Shown piece by piece: positions 40,794 to 51,916 of a stretch of DNA of 64,000 nucleotides (positions are counted from its first letter, which is position 1; each line of letters starts with the position of its first letter). The notes beneath the pieces were generated by a model. That model saw only the letters and a program-made list of their open reading frames with translations, was not told where the DNA came from and ran no database searches. This stretch comes from Acholoe squamosa (lineage: Eukaryota; Annelida; Polychaeta; Phyllodocida; Polynoidae), in assembly GCA_949317995.1 (NCBI GenBank), contig OX439036.1, positions 89,007,920 to 89,071,919 of the forward strand, read 5' to 3'. Position numbers and translations under genes: made by a program.

Positions 40794-41489
40794 GTGTATA
40801 CCCACTTCCTTTTTAACATTTTCTGAATATTCAATTGCATATTTTTTCATGAATTTCAATCAGAGATTAACCTATTATACCTCATTTTGACCACAGATTT
40901 TATTTCTTTCATTTGCCTGGCATTAGAAGGTCGGTTGCTAGGGACGGAATTATAATGGAACAAAAACGTTCTTTTTCATATTACTTTTTTGCGGACAGTC
41001 ATATAGGGTGGAATATCATTAAAATTGATGGTTCTGATGATTTGAATGTAATCTAGAGATAATTCACTGGGGAAGTGTGTCTCATTTAGTCGATATTCCA
41101 ATTATTAAGGGCAAGAGAGAATGTTAAAGTAGAAAAATAGGTAAATATGAGGAAATTCACAAAATCCTGAAAAAAAGTGATTTTCTTCCTTTGACAACCC
41201 CTGTAGACCTTAATAATTGGAATTTCCACTAAATGAGACACACTTCCCTGCTTAATCATCTCCAGATTACATTCAAATCATCAAAACCATCAATTTTAAT
41301 GATATTCCGCCCTATATGGTCCACAAAAAAGTAATATGAAAAAGAACGTTTTTGTTCCATTAGCATTAGGAAACCGAAAAAAATAAAATGGGTGGACAAA
41401 ATGAGGTATAATTTAGTCTCTGATGCAAATTCACAAAATTATATGCAATTAAATATTCAGAAAATGTAGAAAAGGAGGGGGGTATACAC
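40794..41489. mobile_element. Long foldback element with TA flanks, about 700 bp
   Basis: The outer ends are GTGTATACCC at 40794 and GGGGTATACAC ending at 41489, each flanked by TA. The two arms, roughly 300 bp each, are diverged inverted copies: for example TAATGGAACAAAAACGTTCT (left) against AGAACGTTTTTGTTCCATTA (right), and CTCATTTAGTCG against CACTAAATGAG. No frame of note. The structure fits a Tc1/mariner-type non-autonomous foldback, an inference from TA flanks only. Confidence 0.75.
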
Positions 41490-42090
41490 TATTCTTACTT
41501 AAGGTCACCTCTAACTTTGACCAATCCTATAGGCTGCACTAGGGGTCCTTCCTTGCGTATATTTAAGCTGTGCCTTATATTGTATGACTGGCTTTGTAAT
41601 AGGCCATGCATGCAGAGGCAACAAAATTCTTTTATATCCTTCCTTTGCTGCCCAATCTTACAATGTTTTTGTATACTTATATGTTGTGACCCTAGCTAAG
41701 TCTTAACCGCCTGGGGCCTCCCTACATCCAGTCAGGAGGTCATCCTCATATTTCGTCTTATACGCTTACGTGCTGGGTTCATCTTTCCTTATACAGTATT
41801 CACATTAAGATACATTGGATGGATTTTTGTTAAAAGGCTGCTTTCTATCCCAACTAAGGCAGTATCTATACTGATCTGTAGGAGAATGTTCTTCAAATAA
41901 TGCAGAAAATGAAAAATAAAAATGTAGTCGAAGTCATGAATGTAAAAGTTCGCAAATGTCCATGACATGTTGCATCCATATAACGAGTCCTCCTTTGAAC
42001 CTTATTTTCCGTTCGATTCATCAGACTACATTAGATTCCTATGGTAAAGCCATCAGATTATGTTTAAAGAATTAAACACAATAGGCTTCC
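41490..42090. other. Unassigned sequence
   Basis: No gene or repeat recognised; the frame at 41517-41699 has no motif. Confidence 0.4.
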
Positions 42091-42317
42091 ATACTCACAG
42101 TGGGGACACCTATTACATACGTAGATTTGAATTGCTATACTAAGGGAGGGGTGTGAGTTAACATACTTAGAAGGCATTATAGGAGTTGCCATTACCGTAA
42201 TCTCCCGCGTAGAATGCGCGTCTTCTACGCCAAACAAAATGCTGCTGGGTCTTATATGCGGGAGGGGCATTGCCTTGAGTTTGGGGTGCGCCTTATACGC
42301 GGGTTTTTCCAACATCT

Positions 42318-42654
42318 CAATTGCAGAGCTCTCAACTCTCACGCATCTGGCGTGAGTCTCACGCATTTGGGGCTCATCTCACGCACTCACGCAGAGCAGG
42401 CCATTTCTCACGCATTTTAGGCTTAAAAAAATCAGTATATGCTTGTAGAGTGAAGTTTGCCCTCTCCTCACTGTTTGGTGTAGCAAAGTCAGCCAAATTG
42501 TCTTTATTTTTTCAAAATTTCCTTGGGGGCCAGGCCCCCTAAACCCCCCAATTTTACCTAAAATGTGACAATATCCCTAATATTTAGAAATTTCTGAGCG
42601 CCCCGGCAAAGTCTCACTCTTTGGCTTCATCAAAACTTGAGAGCTCTGCAATTG
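42318..42654. mobile_element. Small element with 18-bp inverted ends (CAGAGCTCTCAA), nested
   Basis: CAATTGCAGAGCTCTCAA at 42318-42335 is exactly mirrored at 42637-42654. If the true ends are CAGAGCTCTCAA, the palindromic hexamer CAATTG would be the target duplication, which would suit a hAT-like element only loosely. The interior starts with several CTCACGCAT repeats. Confidence 0.6.
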
Positions 42655-42663
42655 GCAATTATG

Positions 42664-42987
42664 CCGACCGTGTGCCGATGACAGCTTGAACTCATAGCGC
42701 CCTCACCGCGGCAGACCAGTAGGTGTCAACGCGCTCGCCGGGGATAAGGCCCACCATGCGCCGATGACAGCTTGAACTCCTAGCGCCAGCAGCGCGGCAG
42801 ACCGGTCGGTGTCGATGCGCTCGCCGGGGATAAGGCCCACCATGCGCCGATGACAGCTTGAACTCATATAGCCAGCAGCACGGCAGCCCGGTCGGTGTAC
42901 AGGCGCTCAGCGGGTTCAAGCCGACCGTGTGCCGATGACAGCTTGAACTCATAGAGCCAGCAGAGCGGCAGCCCGGTCGGTGTACAA
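42664..42987. repeat. 86-bp minisatellite, four copies
   Basis: The phrase CCGATGACAGCTTGAACTC recurs at 42677, 42763, 42849 and 42934, spacings 86, 86 and 85 bp. Units also share CGGCAGACCGGTCGGTGT and GCGCTCGCCGGGG. It is much richer in GC and CpG than the surroundings. Confidence 0.9.
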
Positions 42988-43288
42988 TAGGGGGTTGGGA
43001 AGGGGGGTGGGGAGGGGGGGCGTCTTCTATGCGAAACAGCCCCCCTGTGAGTTGGGGGGGGCGCCTTCTATGCAGGTTTTTCCAGAAATCGAAGAGGTAC
43101 GTGCGCCTTCTACGTGAAAAGGCCTTCTCTGAGTTGGGGGGGCACCTTCTACGCGAGCTGCGCCTTCTACGCGGGAGATTATGGTACATCCGCATATATG
43201 CATAGAGGTTAGACCTATCAATAGGTCCATGTTTTAAGGTGCCAAAATGCTAAGGATTTTATCTGAGAAGGGCAAGAAGTTTCTGAAG

Positions 43289-43566
43289 TATGAGCGTAAT
43301 TCAGTTTGCACTCAATACATGGTATGTGCGTAATACATGACAGGTATGTGCGTAATTCTGTCCAATTGTATCAGATCAACTCCAATGTTTAAGCTTTAAA
43401 ATGGCATATTCCTCTTTCAAAGGAGTGAGAATGGTGCCTACTAATTATAGTAAATCCCCTGCCACTATAAACCCAGGCCATCCATCCTCAGGAAAGGAAA
43501 ACAGACACATGTGGTCATGTACGTGTGTAATTCTCACTTACAGATGGAACATGAGCGAAATTCTCA
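43289..43566 (+). repeat. Subterminal TATGAGCGTAATTC repeats, left set
   Basis: TATGAGCGTAATTCAG at 43289, TATGTGCGTAATAC at 43323, TATGTGCGTAATTCTG at 43345, TACGTGTGTAATTCTC at 43520 and ATGAGCGAAATTCTC at 43551, all in plus orientation inside the CACAGTG-ended element. Confidence 0.6.
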
Positions 43567-43799
43567 CACAGTCAGGAAGACAATATCTCCTGAAGCTGTG
43601 GTTGATTTTTAATTTTGTTGATTAAAATCATTCATTAGAATTCAGTTAAGATATAGGCCTAGCAGAGCAAAAGATATACTACCTGGGGGCTCAGCATGGT
43701 GCTACAATGAAGTGCAGGCAATCAGACTTCCCATCACTTCATTAGATCATGATGCTGACCAATGGGAACAATGCACACTCCCATCAGCAGATTTCAAAC

Positions 43800-43976
43800 C
43801 CACTTACCAACTTAAAAGGGTCTATACCTCCTCTTTCCTATCCCTTCAGATGTGTGTGGTGCACATATGCATGGGCACTGACACATTCCTCTGTGAAATC
43901 GTGTAATATAGTTCTCGCCATGAATATGACCTTAGCTGTCGAAATGGCGTTAAACATCTATTACTCACTCTCACTC
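43800..43976 (+). mobile_element. SINE (type 1 tail), diverged head
   Basis: Body and tail match the other SINE copies (GTGTGGTGCACATATGC, GACCTTAGCTGTC, GGCGTTAAACATC, then ACTC repeats). The head is altered (CCCACTTACCAACTTAAAAGGG). Target duplication not resolved. It lies within the CACAGTG-ended element, so it inserted later. Confidence 0.75.
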
Positions 43977-44619
43977 AAAGGGTTAACTTTAGTCACATGT
44001 ATCCCTGGTTGGAATAGTATAGTTATAATACGGGAGGGTGTGTGGGCGCAGACATGATACCAGCCATCTCGTAAATTCTCTTGCAAAAGTCCCTAATCTA
44101 ACATGACGTAATTGTTTCTACACTTTGGGGAACAGCGGTGGCCGTGATCTAGGCAAGACTTTGGCAGCGCTTTGGCTGGAAACGGTAACTGGGATGTACA
44201 TTTCAACCCACGACGGGCACCAACGTTCGTGCGCTACATGTCCTGATTCCTTGCTATAGCTACAAACCCCCAAGCCTTTACTTATTTGCATGTACCTCTT
44301 CCTGCTGAACCATTGCCTTGGCCTCCACCCTTCTCCCATGTGACCTCGGAAGAAGCGGGTGGCTTCACGCCTGAATAGCTTTTATACAACAGACCAAAAG
44401 TCCATGGTGGTTTTGTTGTAACAGACATTATTTGTGGTCTGAGCAAGTAAGATGTTCCCTATGTCCAACAGATATGTTTTGGGGCTCTAGATCACCATTT
44501 GCTAGTCCTGTGAGAGTAGAAATGAAGACTTCTTGTCGACCAATATCCTTCATCACACTTAAAACCCTGTGAAAGATTTAAGTTATTTCATCATTTGAAG
44601 CACATTCATGAGATTTTAC

Positions 44620-44921
44620 TGAATTATGCTCATACATTTTCAGAGAATTATGGACGTAGTTGACAATTCTAATAACAGAATTACGCTCATACCATCAACT
44701 GACTTATGCGCGTACTCTCCATTTTAACAAAGCTGATTCATGAATTAACTGTTATATGTAAGACAAATATAGGTGGATAGATATCGTCTCTGATATCAAT
44801 CTCATAGCCTGTCCGAATTAAGGCTTTAACTCCCTACAGTTCTCATGCAATTCAGTGAAACAAATATCGACCAAATCCCCTGTTGACAGGATTTACGTAC
44901 GTAATTCGAATCATGCTCATA
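44620..44921 (-). repeat. Subterminal TATGAGCGTAATTC repeats, right set (inverted)
   Basis: CTGAATTATGCTCATA at 44620, CAGAATTACGCTCATA at 44676 and GTAATTCGAATCATGCTCAT ending at 44920 are reverse complements of the left set, with weaker copies near 44645 and 44703. The last one runs straight into the right terminal inverted repeat. Confidence 0.6.
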
Positions 44922-44941
44922 GGTGTCCCCACTGTGATACT

Positions 44942-46207
44942 AGCACAATTGTTATATGGAGCTCTGTGAAAGGCTTTGGATGTACTAGCTCGACAGTATC
45001 ATGGCTGAATCAGCATGTCGGCATGTAGCTCAGTCTTAGAGTGGGAGAATTAATAACCATCGCTATATGACAATTACAAAGTATAACATTATACATGGTG
45101 TTTCAGGTTACTTGAGATAAGATAAAAGATGGAAACAGCACAGATAAACCACTTACCATTACACAGTAGGAGCTTTGTAGTGGTTAGTAATGTCAAGTGG
45201 TACAGTGGCCCTCATCACCCAATACACCATTACAAGTGATCCGACTTTGTATGTATGACACGATATTGTTGTTGCATGGTGTATTATGTGAAGGTACAAT
45301 GTGGTGACTATATTCACCAATGGTATACATACCATACAGCTGTCGCCTGGAGAGATTCAACTAGTTGGTTAACCCTTCAAGAGAAACGTGTTAGCTACTG
45401 CAAGCGATTAGATAACTAGTGTCACAGTTATACATAATACCAACAAAAGGGCATTGTGCATTAAAGCACAATTCTAATTTTTGGGATTTGACCATGATGT
45501 AAGCTCTGTAGATTTGGTCCTGCTGCTCAAGCAACGTATCTGCTTCTGTCATTCCAATCAAGATCCACTAACCTGTGTCCTTGCAAATCAATCGGATACT
45601 ATTAACACCTGCATATATATTTCTTGTCAGACTGCACCCAAGTCATGACAAAGGAGCTATAGGCAGTAAGACAGACCTCCCAACCTTCTAACCTGGTGTG
45701 TCAGTACTGGTGAGTAACTCATTTGTGTATGGCTGATACACCTTGTATATGTACTGTCAGAGGCACTGCTGTGGTGTGTTAGTTCTAGGAAATGACTGTG
45801 GAGCCTTCAGATACCAATTAGAAATATATGGAGGCCCTGTTAGAACAACTCATCGCATGTGGCTTGTATGGCGGAGGCTGAAGGGTACTATAGACACACC
45901 ATAGAGAGATCCTGAGTAATGAAGGGTATAGAGGCGGCGGGGTGCACATGTCTGTGATATATGTGTGACCCTCCTTAATACAACCACCTGGGTAATGACT
46001 CAGATGTGCATGTACAAGGGAGCGCAGAGAGACATGGGTGAAGATGCCTCAGCCTCTGATGGCTGTCAAATAGGTATAATATACACCCTTTAAGGACAGC
46101 ATAGCCTGTAATGTATCATGACAAATAAAGACCAGGCGAGTAACCCACTGGGGCTGCATTCAATCATCAAACTGCCCTACATGGTGGAGATTAATACTCC
46201 CAACCGA
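44942..46207. other. Unassigned intergenic sequence
   Basis: No gene, RNA or repeat boundary recognised in 1.3 kb. Confidence 0.45.
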
Positions 46208-46275
46208 TCAGCATGATGCACCAATGCAGTGCTGGCGAGTAGACTCACTAACACTTCATTGGTGCATCATGCTGA
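46208..46275. repeat. TGATGCA hairpin repeat, copy 1
   Basis: TCAGCATGATGCACCAATG on the left mirrors CATTGGTGCATCATGCTGA on the right around a loop of about 30 bp. About 30 bp to the right lies CACCTAAAGGGTTAATATC, which has a counterpart beside copy 2. Confidence 0.65.
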
Positions 46276-46564
46276 CAAAGAAATATAAAGCTGTAGCTGA
46301 CAGCACCTAAAGGGTTAATATCCTAGGTAAGGGTGTAGAAGACCGGGGGTGGCAGACAGAGTGTCTACACCCTACCCCCCACCTACTTCTGGCACTAATA
46401 TTCCACCTGTTTCACCTACTACCCACACCCTTGTAGTCACATGCTGAATGTTTCCATCTCCACCAAAGAACGACCAGACAGAGAAGTATTATGTAAGGTA
46501 AAGATTAGATGGGGAAAAGTCGATAGCATGAATTAAACTAGAATAGTAATTACTAACATCTTCC

Positions 46565-46970
46565 TTAGTTGAATTCCACAACCATGCATCCATACAACAA
46601 TGCATCCTGTCGCAAATCCACATTTTCATGCGCTCCTAGCATTATACACCCATTCAACATGCCCTGTGGCAAATTTGCTTTTTCACATACTACTAACACT
46701 ATACACCCATCCAATAGGGTGACCTGTGTCAAATTTGCATTTTCATATACTACTAACATTACACACCCATAAAATAACGTGCACTGTGATAAATTTGCAT
46801 TTTCACATAAATACTAACATTATACACCCATACAATGTGACCTGTGGCAAATTTGCATTTTCACATATTACTAACATTATACACCCATACAAAGTGCCCT
46901 GCGGGAGATTCGCATTTCCATATACATGTGTACTACTAACTTTCTACAATCCAACAACGACGAGCCCTGT
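46565..46970. repeat. 58-60-bp minisatellite
   Basis: Six to seven units of TACTAACATTATACACCCAT, then about ten bases, CCTGTGGCAAATTTGCATTT and TCACATA. Anchor positions (AAATTTGC) at 46671, 46731, 46791, 46849 and 46907 give spacings of 60, 60, 58 and 58. Open frames on both strands come from the 60-bp units and break at the 58-bp ones, so coding is unlikely. Confidence 0.9.
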
Positions 46971-47319
46971 GGCATGCATTGCATATAGACCAGCACCAAG
47001 GATAGTAGCTCTTGACAGCACTCTCTTGGCGTTTCAAAATTAACACGAGGAAACAATTAAGGGTAAAGGAAAGAGGCTTTCTCTAATAAATTCGCATATT
47101 GTGTTCTACCTGGCCGTGGTTACTGCTGGTATGGTATCAAGGTACACTCACCTGAAATAAAATACAGAACATGGTTATTCAACAGTATCAAAGACAAAGC
47201 AGTGCTAAATAATAACATGCAGATAACGGTCTCTGTACTTGGCATCTAGCGCTCTTAGCGGTCCCAAGTCGTGTGTGTTTCAGGTCTAGGGTCTACTGGA
47301 GGGTGGAACCTGAAACAGG

Positions 47320-47700
47320 AGCTCCAGAACGGCGTTCCACAGGACCAGTGGCTCTGGAGGTTTGACGTTTAGAGCTGGGCCCAAGGGCCAGACCGTCTTA
47401 AACTCATTTCTAGGATCAGGGCTACTACAAATTCCAAAAAGGGCCCACGCACTGGCAGTTTAAAACTGGACGTAGGTCAAGGTCCTGCAGAAATGTACAC
47501 TAATACAATAGCTTCCATTATTGACCCCTTGGACCAAAACTTCCAGAGCCCCCCCCCCCCCGGATATTGATTCCCAGAGTTGTACCACAGGACGATAGCC
47601 TCAACAATTGGGTCCGAGGACCATAGTCTCTGAAATAGGACGATGGCCTCCTGAACTGAGCCACAGGACCATGGCATCCAGAATTACAACACTCCTTAGG
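47320..47700. repeat. Weak degenerate repeat, AGGACCATGGCCTCC type
   Basis: Phrases such as ACAGGACCATGGCATCCAG, AGGACGATGGCCTCCTGAA, AGGACCATAGTCTCTGAA and AGGACCAGTGGCTCTGGAG recur every 30-35 bp with strong divergence. A run of about ten C lies near 47552. Confidence 0.4.
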
Positions 47701-48414
47701 GGGGCCTTGCCCAACGCCTTAGGACCACCACAACTAAGGCTTCTGTGCTAGGTTCCTCTGCATTAAAAATAGGTCAAGATGAAAAGATCCACTAGAGCAA
47801 AGCCCCAGTATTGCTACAAACCGGCGCTGCACAACGTTTCACGCGGGAAAACAAGATGTGACAGATACCTTACAGGAACGCTCCACAGACTGCTTTCTAA
47901 TCATCTTATTACTGTCATAATTCGTATAACAATGAAGGCAGTGCATAGTAGTGGAAAACCTAAGGGCGCTGTGGAGTCTTCACGTTATCTGGCCTTTGTT
48001 CGGGGAGTGACATCTCTGTTTTAGGTATTACATAAAGAATTAGGGAGTGGGCTTTGAGGAAGACAATACCAAATGCGTGGGTTGAGTAACATGGGACGGT
48101 CCCCCTACAGAGCCTCTAAGACTTCACCTTTGTTAATTGTTAAAATGGATCTCGGGGGGTTTCCACTTTAAGTCCTGAAAGGTAAACCGTTCACGACATG
48201 ACAGTACTTTTAGAACGTATGAGATGCATCCTTTATAGGCCCATAACCCAATTGTAGAAACGAGATCGTTCATCATTGATGATTTGGTTCACTTTCTATT
48301 CAAAGAGAGTTGGACTGCCCATATTATGTAAAATATGATTATCAAACTCATTCTGCATTACTCAAACAGAAGGGCATTCTGGATAGCAATCTTCCTTTTC
48401 TTGTAGCATCGGAT

Positions 48415-48645
48415 GGTGAGTAAGGATTAAGGAAGCTGTTGGGACATCTAAGGTCATATCCATGGTGAGAAAACTTCATTTACTATGTTTGATAGATTGA
48501 TATGAGAACACACAGAGAAAATGTTAGATTGCCTGCTCGAATTCGCGTCCATGCCCGTACGTATACTTTCTGACTAGACACACAAATGGAAGAGAAAAGA
48601 GGAGATTAAGACCCCTTTAAGGTGAATTGGGGAATCCCTGAAGTA
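48415..48645 (-). mobile_element. Old, diverged relative of the SINE family
   Basis: Read on the minus strand it has GGATTCCCCAATTCACC, CCTTAAAGGGGTCTTAATC and CTCCTCTTTTCTC in the order of the SINE head, and near the other end CATGGATATGACCTTAG. The middle is longer and different. It is probably an older subfamily. Confidence 0.55.
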
Positions 48646-49485
48646 TCCCAGACTAATTGATTGGCACTGCACATGTAACCATCAAGTTATCTCACAAAAG
48701 GCCTACTGCTGGTGTGATAAAGAAGCCATTAGAAGCTCCAGGTACAAAGATGATACTCCCTGCATGTAGGACGAAGACTTTCTCTATGTGTGATGAAATC
48801 AGCCCAAAGCTATAAGGCTCCCCTTTGTTGTTAATGCATTAACCGATATGTAGCCCGCAGAGATGCCACTCGCCGGCCGACATTAACCACGAAAACTGAA
48901 ATTTGAAAAATGCAGCAGGAAAGGTGGCATCTCTGGGCCCGGTATACCCCAATAAAATCACTAGGATACTCTAAGTGTGCAGCATAAGTCAACCCTGGCC
49001 CTACCTGACCACGACGACCCTTAAATGATGGGCCATTAAGAGTTGTCAACTTAGGGACAGAAGCTGTCATCCTGAAGAGTCTGCGCCAGGTCTAAAAAGT
49101 TAAACTTGACAGGTTTTGTCTTTTTATCTTATGCAAATCACATTGAAGACCCCATTTTCTCAGTGAAAATACCAAGAACGACCTACCAAGGACGCACCAA
49201 TTTAAAAACTTCTAACATAAAACCCTGAATATTTACTAAGTGACATACTAATATAAGAGCTGGCATCATGCATTAAATTAATGGTTAACTGGCAATGTTT
49301 TGATACAATGTCAAGTTGACAATGGAATATGAAGGCAGTAAGTATCTTGCCATCCTCAAGGAGGTTTAAAGAAAAAGTGAATCGCTGTCGCAAACAACAC
49401 AAGATTGAAAGCGTGCAATGCACCACTGGCCCAGGTCTTCCACTACTTACCGTAGGGGACTGTCAATATAGTGACAGTGTATCTG
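48646..49485. other. Unassigned sequence
   Basis: No gene or repeat recognised. Confidence 0.4.
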
Positions 49486-49806
49486 AGTCGTCAATGGTTA
49501 AGGCTATGGAGAATGCACCCATTATCGCTCACATTTTTCATTGGCGAATAACTCCTCCCTTGGCGGGTTAAATATCTCACTGTATCAGGAGGTGTTAAGA
49601 AGAGTATATATTATCCATACATCGCCTGAGAGAATGTATTTCGTCTCGCTGTCCGCCATTTTGGATTTCCTTGCCGGAAGTAGCATTTTCGACGAAGAAA
49701 TGATAGATTCTATCGATTTAACTTGAAATTAATGGCTTTATAAATATAATCCTTGCATCTTTGGCAATATCAATCAAATTGAATCGAATACACCTCCTCA
49801 ATTTAC
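49486..49806. mobile_element. TAACTCGAAAG-family fragment, copy D
   Basis: Internal part of the family without either terminus. TGGTTAAGGCTATGGA, AATAACTCCTCCCTTGGCG, CGCTGTCCGCCATTTTGG and GAAGTAGCATTTTCGACG follow the order of copies B and C, with a stretch deleted in the middle. Confidence 0.65.
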
Positions 49807-51367
49807 TATTAAACAAAAAATAAAATCTGACTGCATGCATGCATCAAGTCTCCAGGCCGGAAGTGCGGCGGTCAACATAACAAAAATATGGTGGTCTGAT
49901 TTACTTGATTCTTTTTCGTGAATTGTGCATGTACAATGAAAGAGTAGATCCTAAAGAACATGTTTCCATGATTTTTTTGTTTAATTATCCCCCAATTTCG
50001 ATGAGCAATTCCCATCTAAAGTTCCAATTCATGATCATCAGTTTTTGGCTGAAAAGGCGCCGCCAATGACCCAGGTGGACCTGGGCCAATTAGTAGTCAA
50101 TTGTGACGGTCCAGTCATAAAACAGCTCATTCTGAAATCCGTCATTTATTTTACTTTTGGTATTTCTGCAGTTGCTTTAACCTTGTAATATAAGGTTGTT
50201 TGCTTGCCTGGGAGGCCATGATTGGTTTTTACAGGGCAAAATACCAGTTATTGGGCAGTACTAAAACATGAAACAAGCCAAGGAGACTTCCCCATAAAAG
50301 GTAATTATTCTATCAAATTTATGAGATCAAACAGTGCTTTTTCGTAAGAGAAGCGTTTGGTGGTAGGGGCTGGAGGGCGATGTGACGTCAAGCCATAATC
50401 CCGACTCGCTCAAAACATGAAAATTACCTTCTCTGATTTCGGTACTTAGTGTTGATTTGAAATATGAGTTATATTCAAATTTCATCAACAAATTATCCAT
50501 TTTTCATGTTTACTCATCTTTCCCCAGAATGTATCTACAAACTGTAATGTAACAAGAAATCCCCCAATTTGAATCGTCTTAAATTCTCAATGACTCTGGA
50601 TCTGCCCTTGCCCCTGACCTCCTAGCGTGGTGATGCTAAAGTGCATTTATCATTTCCTACGTGTTAGGCCAATATGATTTTATCCTGTTCATGTAACTGT
50701 CACCGCGTGGAAAGGGAGTAAGGCAAAGTCAGAGATAGATAGAGAGCCAGACGGTGAAGGGGAGAGATTTTAAAATCCTTTATCTCGGCCGCTCCTTCTA
50801 TACAAGAAATATTGATGAAGTGTTGAAAATACAGCAACACAGCATGCATGCAATCAACTAATTCGCGGTGAATACCTGGCATGTTTCTCATCAGCTAAAA
50901 GTAAGGTGTCCTCTCTAAGTACTTAATCTGTGATTACCAGAACTGCAGAGTGGTGATTAAATGCAATGTCCCATACGTTGAGAGGTCCCTACATTATTTG
51001 TGTAGATCAGATACTTTATATTTTATCTTAGTGCCCTGAAATTAATTCAGAGATGTCACTCTCTGGTTAGCTAAAATGAACAACACTGATTATAGTCTTG
51101 TGGTGAAATATACGAAAATCATTACCAGTTATATATAATTGATATTGTCACTCGTTAATATATCGGCATTCGAACCCATTGCCCAGTACAGTTTAATAGC
51201 AGTGACACAATGTGAATGGAATTCACTGATTATCTGCCTCTATAAAAACTATTCAAACAAACCCTGCCAACACCCACTCTAATAAGCGTTTTTGCTCTAC
51301 AATACTAACCCGCTAAAGTAAAACTATAAAGGCTGTATGATGTCCCCAAATCAACGTCCCTCTATGG
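49807..51367. other. Unassigned intergenic sequence
   Basis: No gene, RNA or repeat boundary recognised in 1.5 kb. GCATGCATGCATC near 49835 is a short simple repeat. Confidence 0.45.
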
Positions 51368-51368
51368 T

Positions 51369-51505
51369 CATGATGCACCATGATGGTGCATTGATGCATC
51401 ATGCGGAGCCTTTATGATGCAACAACCTTGCAGGGTCAGCGCAATGATTGAATGCATGTAGTGGACCCAGTGAGCTCATCAGAGGTGCATTCACGCATCA
51501 TGCCC
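51369..51505. repeat. TGATGCA hairpin repeat, copy 2
   Basis: A compact palindrome (CATGATGCACCATG, then GGTGCATTGATGCATCATG) at 51369-51403 is followed at about 51485 by GGTGCATTCACGCATCATGC. The trailing TACCTTAGAGGGCTAATATC at about 51532 parallels the sequence beside copy 1, indicating a larger shared repeat. Confidence 0.55.
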
Positions 51506-51916
51506 ACAAATGGGCATAACGCATTAAAGCATACCTTAGAGGGCTAATATCTGCAAGCAGAGTTGACGCAGGTGTAAGTGGGCTCTGTCAGGATAACAGG
51601 AGACGGGCTTCAGACAAGAAAGATAATCCTATAGTGAACTTTACTGTTGGTCCTCAGCCACTAAGAGCCTGTAGGGGATCAAGGCTTCGTATGTAAATGA
51701 CGGTAAGGGGCTTATTGGATATTGGGATATAGAATTGTAGTAGTTGGGAATAGGGAAGGTGGATACATGGTCTGTGCTTTCCTGACTATTGAATCAGAGA
51801 GGCCGCTAGTGAGAAAGAAACTACTGGCATGATTATCTTGGACAATCGCTGAGCCTCCCATTAAGATAATACCCCTGGTATCTTTACTATCACAACTACT
51901 AACACTTAAAGAAATA

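Larger units (their letters stand above)
42195..43184. mobile_element. TA-flanked element with CCGTAATCTCCCGCG ends, nested
   Basis: The left end, CCGTAATCTCCCGCGTAGAA at 42195, and the right end, TTCTACGCGGGAGATTATGG closing at 43184, mirror each other with about one mismatch in 20, and TA lies on each side. Subterminal GCGCCTTCTACGCG-type motifs recur in both orientations (also as GCGCCTTATACGCGGG). It contains the nested 337-bp element and the 86-bp minisatellite. The minus-strand open frame at 42692-43195 is the GC-rich repeat read through, not a gene. Confidence 0.7.
42096..44936. mobile_element. 2.84-kb transposon with CACAGTG ends and 5-bp target duplication
   Basis: An 18-bp perfect inverted repeat, CACAGTGGGGACACCTAT, ends the element at 42096-42113 and 44919-44936, flanked by the 5-bp direct repeat ATACT at 42091-42095 and 44937-44941. 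CACAGTG equals the heptamer of vertebrate RAG recombination signals. Transib and RAG-like transposons start with CAC-type heptamers and make 5-bp duplications. No nonamer is clear at 12- or 23-bp spacing. Roughly 1.2 kb of the interior is later insertions (a 994-bp element and a SINE). The remainder encodes no transposase I can see, so it is non-autonomous or decayed. Confidence 0.65.

Noticed and set aside
42096-42150. A full RAG recombination signal (heptamer, 12- or 23-bp spacer, nonamer) at the CACAGTG ends.
   Set aside because: The sequences at both spacings do not resemble the ACAAAAACC nonamer, so only the heptamer similarity and 5-bp duplication are claimed.
42692-43195. 167-residue minus-strand open frame, proline- and arginine-rich.
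   Set aside because: It is the GC-rich 86-bp minisatellite and element end read through; its peptide repeats follow the DNA units.
43401-44339. Candidate transposase frames inside the CACAGTG-ended element.
   Set aside because: Frames are short (under 80 residues) and show no acidic catalytic triad context or zinc-binding motif.
46565-47043. Possible repeat protein over the 58-60-bp minisatellite.
   Set aside because: Units of 58 bp break the frame, and frames are open on both strands.
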